Assembly: GCA_938008575.1 (NCBI GenBank)
Contig: CALLKB010000153.1
Location: 1-36,045 of the forward strand
Reading direction: 5' to 3'
DNA: 36,045 nt
Source of the DNA: an uncultured Cytophagaceae bacterium
GTDB taxonomy: Bacteria; Bacteroidota; Bacteroidia; Cytophagales; Spirosomataceae
Position 1 is the stretch's first letter. Each line of letters opens with the position of its first letter. A program made the position numbers and the translations under genes. The notes under the pieces are model-generated. The model worked only from the letters and a program-made list of their open reading frames with translations, was not told where the DNA came from and searched no databases. This document shows, piece by piece, positions 33,446 to 36,045 of the stretch.

Positions 33446-34702
33446 TTAGAGGATATAAGGTGCGCGCATTGGCTGGTTAATGAGACTATTTGCTTCGGGG
33501 TCGCCGATAAATTCTTGCTTAATCGGGTCAAATTTAAGGTTGCGGTGCAAACGCATCGCGATTAAACCCATGTTGATGAGCGTACACGAACGATGTCCAT
33601 TTTCCTCATTCAAGGCAAATTGCGTCCTATTTTTCACCGAGTCCACAAAGTCCATTTGTTGGGCCGGCGGCTCCGGGAACTCGGCCAATTTGCGTTCCAA
33701 ATCGGGAATATCCGACTTAAAATTGCGATATAACTTTCCTTTTGGCCCTTCGATATAGGCTACTTTCTCGTCTTTGGCTTCGCCATCGAGAACGATTTGG
33801 CATCCATCTGCATAGGTGTAGGTGATTCGATTGAAAATTCCAACGGCATCTTTGTCTTGAACTGGAGCATCCACTTCGACATACACGGGACTTTCGTTGT
33901 CTTTGCCCAACATATATTGAATCGGATCCATGTAATGTTGGCCCATGTCGCCTAAGGCTCCCCCATCGTAATCCCAATAGCCCCGGAAAGTTTGGTGGGT
34001 CCGATGAACGTTATAAGGTTTATACGGCGCTGGTCCGAGCCAAGCGTCGTAATCTAATTCAGGAGGTACAGGTTGAGGTGTCAAATCCGTTTTGCCCACC
34101 CAGTAAAATTTCCAATCGAAACCCGTGTGTTTGCTTACGGTGAATTTCAAAGGCCATCCCAAAAGTCCCGAATCCACTAATTTTTTCATGGGTTTCACGG
34201 GACAATTCAATCCATAAAAATTGCCTTCAAAACGGAACCAGGTGTTTAGTCGGAAAATTCGACCATGCTGCTGAATCGCTTCTTTTAATTTCTGTCCTTC
34301 CCCGATGGTCCGAGTCATTGGTTTTTCACACCAAACATCTTTTCCTGCACGTGCTGCATCTGCAGCCATAATGCCATGCCAATGTGGTGGAGTAGCTACG
34401 TGAACGATGTCCACTTCGGGGAGCTGAATCATCTCACGGTAATCGGAGAATGCCTTCACCCCTTTCTCTACTTTGTCTAAGCCGAGTTGGAGGTTTTTCT
34501 TATCGACATCACATAAGGCGACAACGCGTGTACCCGCATAGGGGATATGACCGCGGCCCATGCCGCCGGTACCGATGATCGCTTTGGTGAGTTGGTCTGA
34601 AGGAGCTATAAAGCCCTTCCCGAGTACATGGCGGGGTACGATGCTAAATGCCGCTAAGGATAGGACGGATTGCCCGAGGAATTTTCTTCTGGAAACTGAC
34701 AT
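33446..34702 (-). CDS. Tat-exported Gfo/Idh/MocA-family oxidoreductase
   Basis: The ATG at 34700-34702 gives 418 residues starting MSVSRRKFLG, a canonical Tat motif (R5-R6); a TTG at 34726 would put eight residues ahead and is rejected. The NAD(P)-binding GTGGMG (44-49) is followed by CDVD, the family EKP (E126-P128, catalytic-type K127) and DMGQH (D252, H256). Tat export with a tightly held nicotinamide cofactor is known for periplasmic members of this family. The enzyme probably oxidises or epimerises a sugar or glycoside, plausibly at C3 given the DUF1080 gene 5 nt downstream. It is first in a five-gene operon. A palindromic repeat lies 45-77 nt upstream of the start. Confidence 0.88.
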   Translation of the reverse strand: MSVSRRKFLGQSVLSLAAFSIVPRHVLGKGFIAPSDQLTKAIIGTGGMGRGHIPYAGTRVVALCDVDKKNLQLGLDKVEKGVKAFSDYREMIQLPEVDIVHVATPPHWHGIMAADAARAGKDVWCEKPMTRTIGEGQKLKEAIQQHGRIFRLNTWFRFEGNFYGLNCPVKPMKKLVDSGLLGWPLKFTVSKHTGFDWKFYWVGKTDLTPQPVPPELDYDAWLGPAPYKPYNVHRTHQTFRGYWDYDGGALGDMGQHYMDPIQYMLGKDNESPVYVEVDAPVQDKDAVGIFNRITYTYADGCQIVLDGEAKDEKVAYIEGPKGKLYRNFKSDIPDLERKLAEFPEPPAQQMDFVDSVKNRTQFALNEENGHRSCTLINMGLIAMRLHRNLKFDPIKQEFIGDPEANSLINQPMRAPYIL

Positions 34703-34746
34703 AATTGAATAGGTTTTCGTCCCCAAGATAGGAAATTTTTCGGATA

Positions 34747-34779
34747 GACGCTGCCGGGGTCTGCGACCCCGGCAGCGTC
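34747..34779. repeat. GC-rich palindromic extragenic repeat, copy 1
   Basis: A perfect 15-bp inverted repeat (GACGCTGCCGGGGTC, loop TGC, then its complement) sits between the lutC and oxidoreductase genes. It is far more GC-rich than its AT-rich surroundings and lacks a T-run on either strand, so it is not a normal intrinsic terminator. It closely resembles the element at 34888-34921, which marks both as members of a REP-like family. Confidence 0.8.
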
Positions 34780-34887
34780 ACCTCAAACCACCGTTAAAGT
34801 ACAGCAAATCAAGCCAAATTATCAGCTTTCACGAAAAAATATCAAGTTCCTGAACGAATAAACGGGTATCTTTCGCTTCGAAAATTT

Positions 34888-34921
34888 GACGCTGCCAGGG
34901 AGTCTACGACCCTGGCAGCGT
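34888..34921. repeat. GC-rich palindromic extragenic repeat, copy 2
   Basis: The left arm GACGCTGCCAGG pairs with CCTGGCAGCGT. An inner GTC/GAC pair around the loop TAC and a two-base bulge complete a stem equivalent to copy 1. It ends at the base directly before the lutC stop codon complement (34922-34924), so it forms the 3' hairpin of the lut transcript. About 108 nt of AT-rich sequence without coding signal separates it from copy 1. Confidence 0.78.
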
Positions 34922-35419
34922 TCAAATTCTGATAACGACGGTTAAACTTCGCGCACCATGTGCACCAATCACGAGCGATTGCTCAATGTCTGCGGTCTTC
35001 GATGGACCGGCTAAAAACAAACCAAACCCCGAATTGACTCCTCCCAAGCGCTCATATGCTGCATGCATCGTAGGAACAATTTCAGAAACATTAATAACTA
35101 AATGTTGGCAAATAAACGGCGCTACCCGATGCGGCATCGCCTCTTCGGTCAACCAAATCGCCCCATTTTCCGCGACGCCAAACTCCCCATCAATTTCCAA
35201 TACTTCCACGTCAGCTAAACTCAAGCCATCCATGGTTTTGTCAAAACGTCTCCGACCAGGAAATAAAACTTCTAATTCCTCAGGACTCACCACGCGTGCT
35301 CCCACCACTTCCAAGGAAGCTTTGAAATCAAAATCCGAAGAAGCTCCTTGAAAAGCTTCCGGATGTTTCACGGTTTCCTGAGCACCGATTTTCCCCAATA
35401 TTTCTTCTCTTGCGCTCAT
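34922..35419 (-). CDS. lutC: Lactate utilisation protein C (LUD domain)
   Basis: From the ATG at 35417-35419 the product has 165 residues (MSAREEILGKIG start); in-frame upstream codons lie inside lutB and would add an unlikely leader. The LUD-domain signatures are visible: GVAENGAIWLTEE, LVINVSEIVPTMHAAYERL, GFGLFLAGPSKTADIEQSLVIGAHGARSL. Its start overlaps the lutB stop by 4 nt, the usual order lutA-lutB-lutC. LutC works with LutA and LutB in oxidising L-lactate to pyruvate in the cytoplasm; its precise role is unclear in the literature as I know it. The protein is slightly shorter than many LutC proteins, though the conserved core is present. Confidence 0.9.
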   Translation of the reverse strand: MSAREEILGKIGAQETVKHPEAFQGASSDFDFKASLEVVGARVVSPEELEVLFPGRRRFDKTMDGLSLADVEVLEIDGEFGVAENGAIWLTEEAMPHRVAPFICQHLVINVSEIVPTMHAAYERLGGVNSGFGLFLAGPSKTADIEQSLVIGAHGARSLTVVIRI

Positions 35420-36045
35420 CGTTTTTGGTACCATTCTTGAAAACTCTCCTTCGGCGCAACAGGCATTTCCCGCTGTTTGTACCAAGGATTTAAACGTGTA
35501 TTTAGGATAGGTGCGAATTTGCGAACTAGTGATCCACCTAACAGATACAAGACAGGATTAGCTAAAACAAAGGCCATCAGCTTCATTCCGATCGTTTTGC
35601 TAACCGGCGCTAAACCGGCAGCCATCAAATCCTGCCGCCAAAACCACAATTGCTCATGTATATTAATCTTCACGGGACATACATTCGAACAGGATCCGCA
35701 AAGCGTACTCGCAAAAGGCAAATCCGCATTGGCCTTTTTATCGATATTCGGGGCTAAAATGGAGCCAATAGGACCAGCCACCGGTTGGTGATAACTATGT
35801 CCCCCACTCCTACGATACACCGGACAGGTATTAAAACAAGCCGCACAGCGGATGCATTTCAAGGAATTCTTGTATTTAGGGTCAGCGAGCTGACGCGTCC
35901 TACCGTTATCCAACAACACAATGTGCATTTCCTGGCCCTGACGCGGTTGGTGAAAATGCGAGGAATACGTCGTGATTAATTGACCCGTGGCGCTTCTTGC
36001 AAGTAATCGTAAAAACACCGCTAAATCCGCGCGTTTCGGAATAAT
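35416..36045 (-). CDS. lutB: Lactate utilisation iron-sulfur protein B, C-terminal part (5' end outside window)
   Basis: The frame stays open to the window edge (…PKRADLAVFLRLLARSATGQ…), so the ~209 residues seen are the C-terminal part of a longer protein, not a gene starting at an internal GTG near 36018. Two 4Fe-4S motifs identify it: CIRCAACFNTCPVYRR and CGSCSNVCPVKI. A C-terminal DUF3390-like segment ends NPWYKQREMP…FQEWYQKR. In the LutABC complex LutB transfers electrons during L-lactate oxidation. It overlaps lutC by 4 nt, and lutA is expected just beyond the window on the minus strand. Confidence 0.92.
   Translation of the reverse strand: MIPKRADLAVFLRLLARSATGQLITTYSSHFHQPRQGQEMHIVLLDNGRTRQLADPKYKNSLKCIRCAACFNTCPVYRRSGGHSYHQPVAGPIGSILAPNIDKKANADLPFASTLCGSCSNVCPVKINIHEQLWFWRQDLMAAGLAPVSKTIGMKLMAFVLANPVLYLLGGSLVRKFAPILNTRLNPWYKQREMPVAPKESFQEWYQKR

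Noticed and set aside
35420..35485. N-terminal extension of LutC into the lutB gene
   Set aside because: The extra 22 residues lie entirely within the lutB coding region, and the ATG at 35419 gives the usual 4-nt overlap.

Overview
The window looks like a chromosomal segment of a Bacteroidota bacterium, most plausibly an environmental member of the Cytophagales. The evidence is a SusC/SusD pair, a type IX secretion C-terminal sorting domain, FISUMP and DUF1080 proteins, an N-terminal adhesin domain common in Bacteroidota, AT-rich DNA and very tight gene packing. The genus cannot be fixed from the sequence alone. I see no tRNA, rRNA, CRISPR array, insertion sequence or prophage. No gene-free stretch exceeds 300 bases.

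Layout. (1) At 1-283 is the C-terminal end of a GNAT/FemAB-like protein. (2) At 342-13542 is a cluster that reads as an organic-phosphate scavenging locus. On the minus strand it runs SusC receptor, SusD lipoprotein, an intrinsic terminator, purple acid phosphatase, a beta-propeller/phosphoesterase fusion, then a second TonB-dependent receptor of non-Sus type. A second propeller/phosphoesterase fusion lies on the plus strand, and its stop codon touches the receptor's stop codon. (3) At 13719-15769 are a single-chain 3-oxoacid CoA-transferase and an AgaI/NagB-type amino-sugar-phosphate isomerase, both minus. (4) At 15891-23713 (plus) is a three-gene surface set: a predicted outer-membrane barrel, a 2108-residue repeat protein built from tail-fibre-like and YadA-head-like modules, and a FISUMP protein whose start overlaps the giant gene's stop. 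(5) At 23754-26774 (plus) is a MacA/FtsX/ABC-type exporter. (6) At 26776-27291 (minus) is a small protein that is largely a T9SS sorting domain. (7) At 27330-34702 is a five-gene minus-strand operon: Tat-exported Gfo/Idh/MocA oxidoreductase, HEAT-like/double DUF1080 protein, 2Fe-2S subunit, molybdopterin subunit and membrane acyltransferase. Neighbouring genes overlap or are separated by 2-5 nt. (8) At 34747-34921 are two copies of a GC-rich palindromic repeat. (9) At 34922-36045 are lutC and the 3' part of lutB for lactate oxidation; lutB runs off the window.

How they fit together. The phosphate cluster pairs envelope phosphatases with two kinds of outer-membrane importer. The 27-34 kb operon looks like a periplasmic oxidative route, in which a sugar oxidoreductase feeds a 3-keto-glycoside hydrolase and a molybdenum hydroxylase shares the transcript. 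The 16-23 kb operon is the best candidate for an undescribed system: a secreted fibre assembled from modules best known in phage tail fibres and trimeric autotransporters, with a barrel and a FISUMP partner. All functional statements come from motif recognition by eye; no database search was possible.
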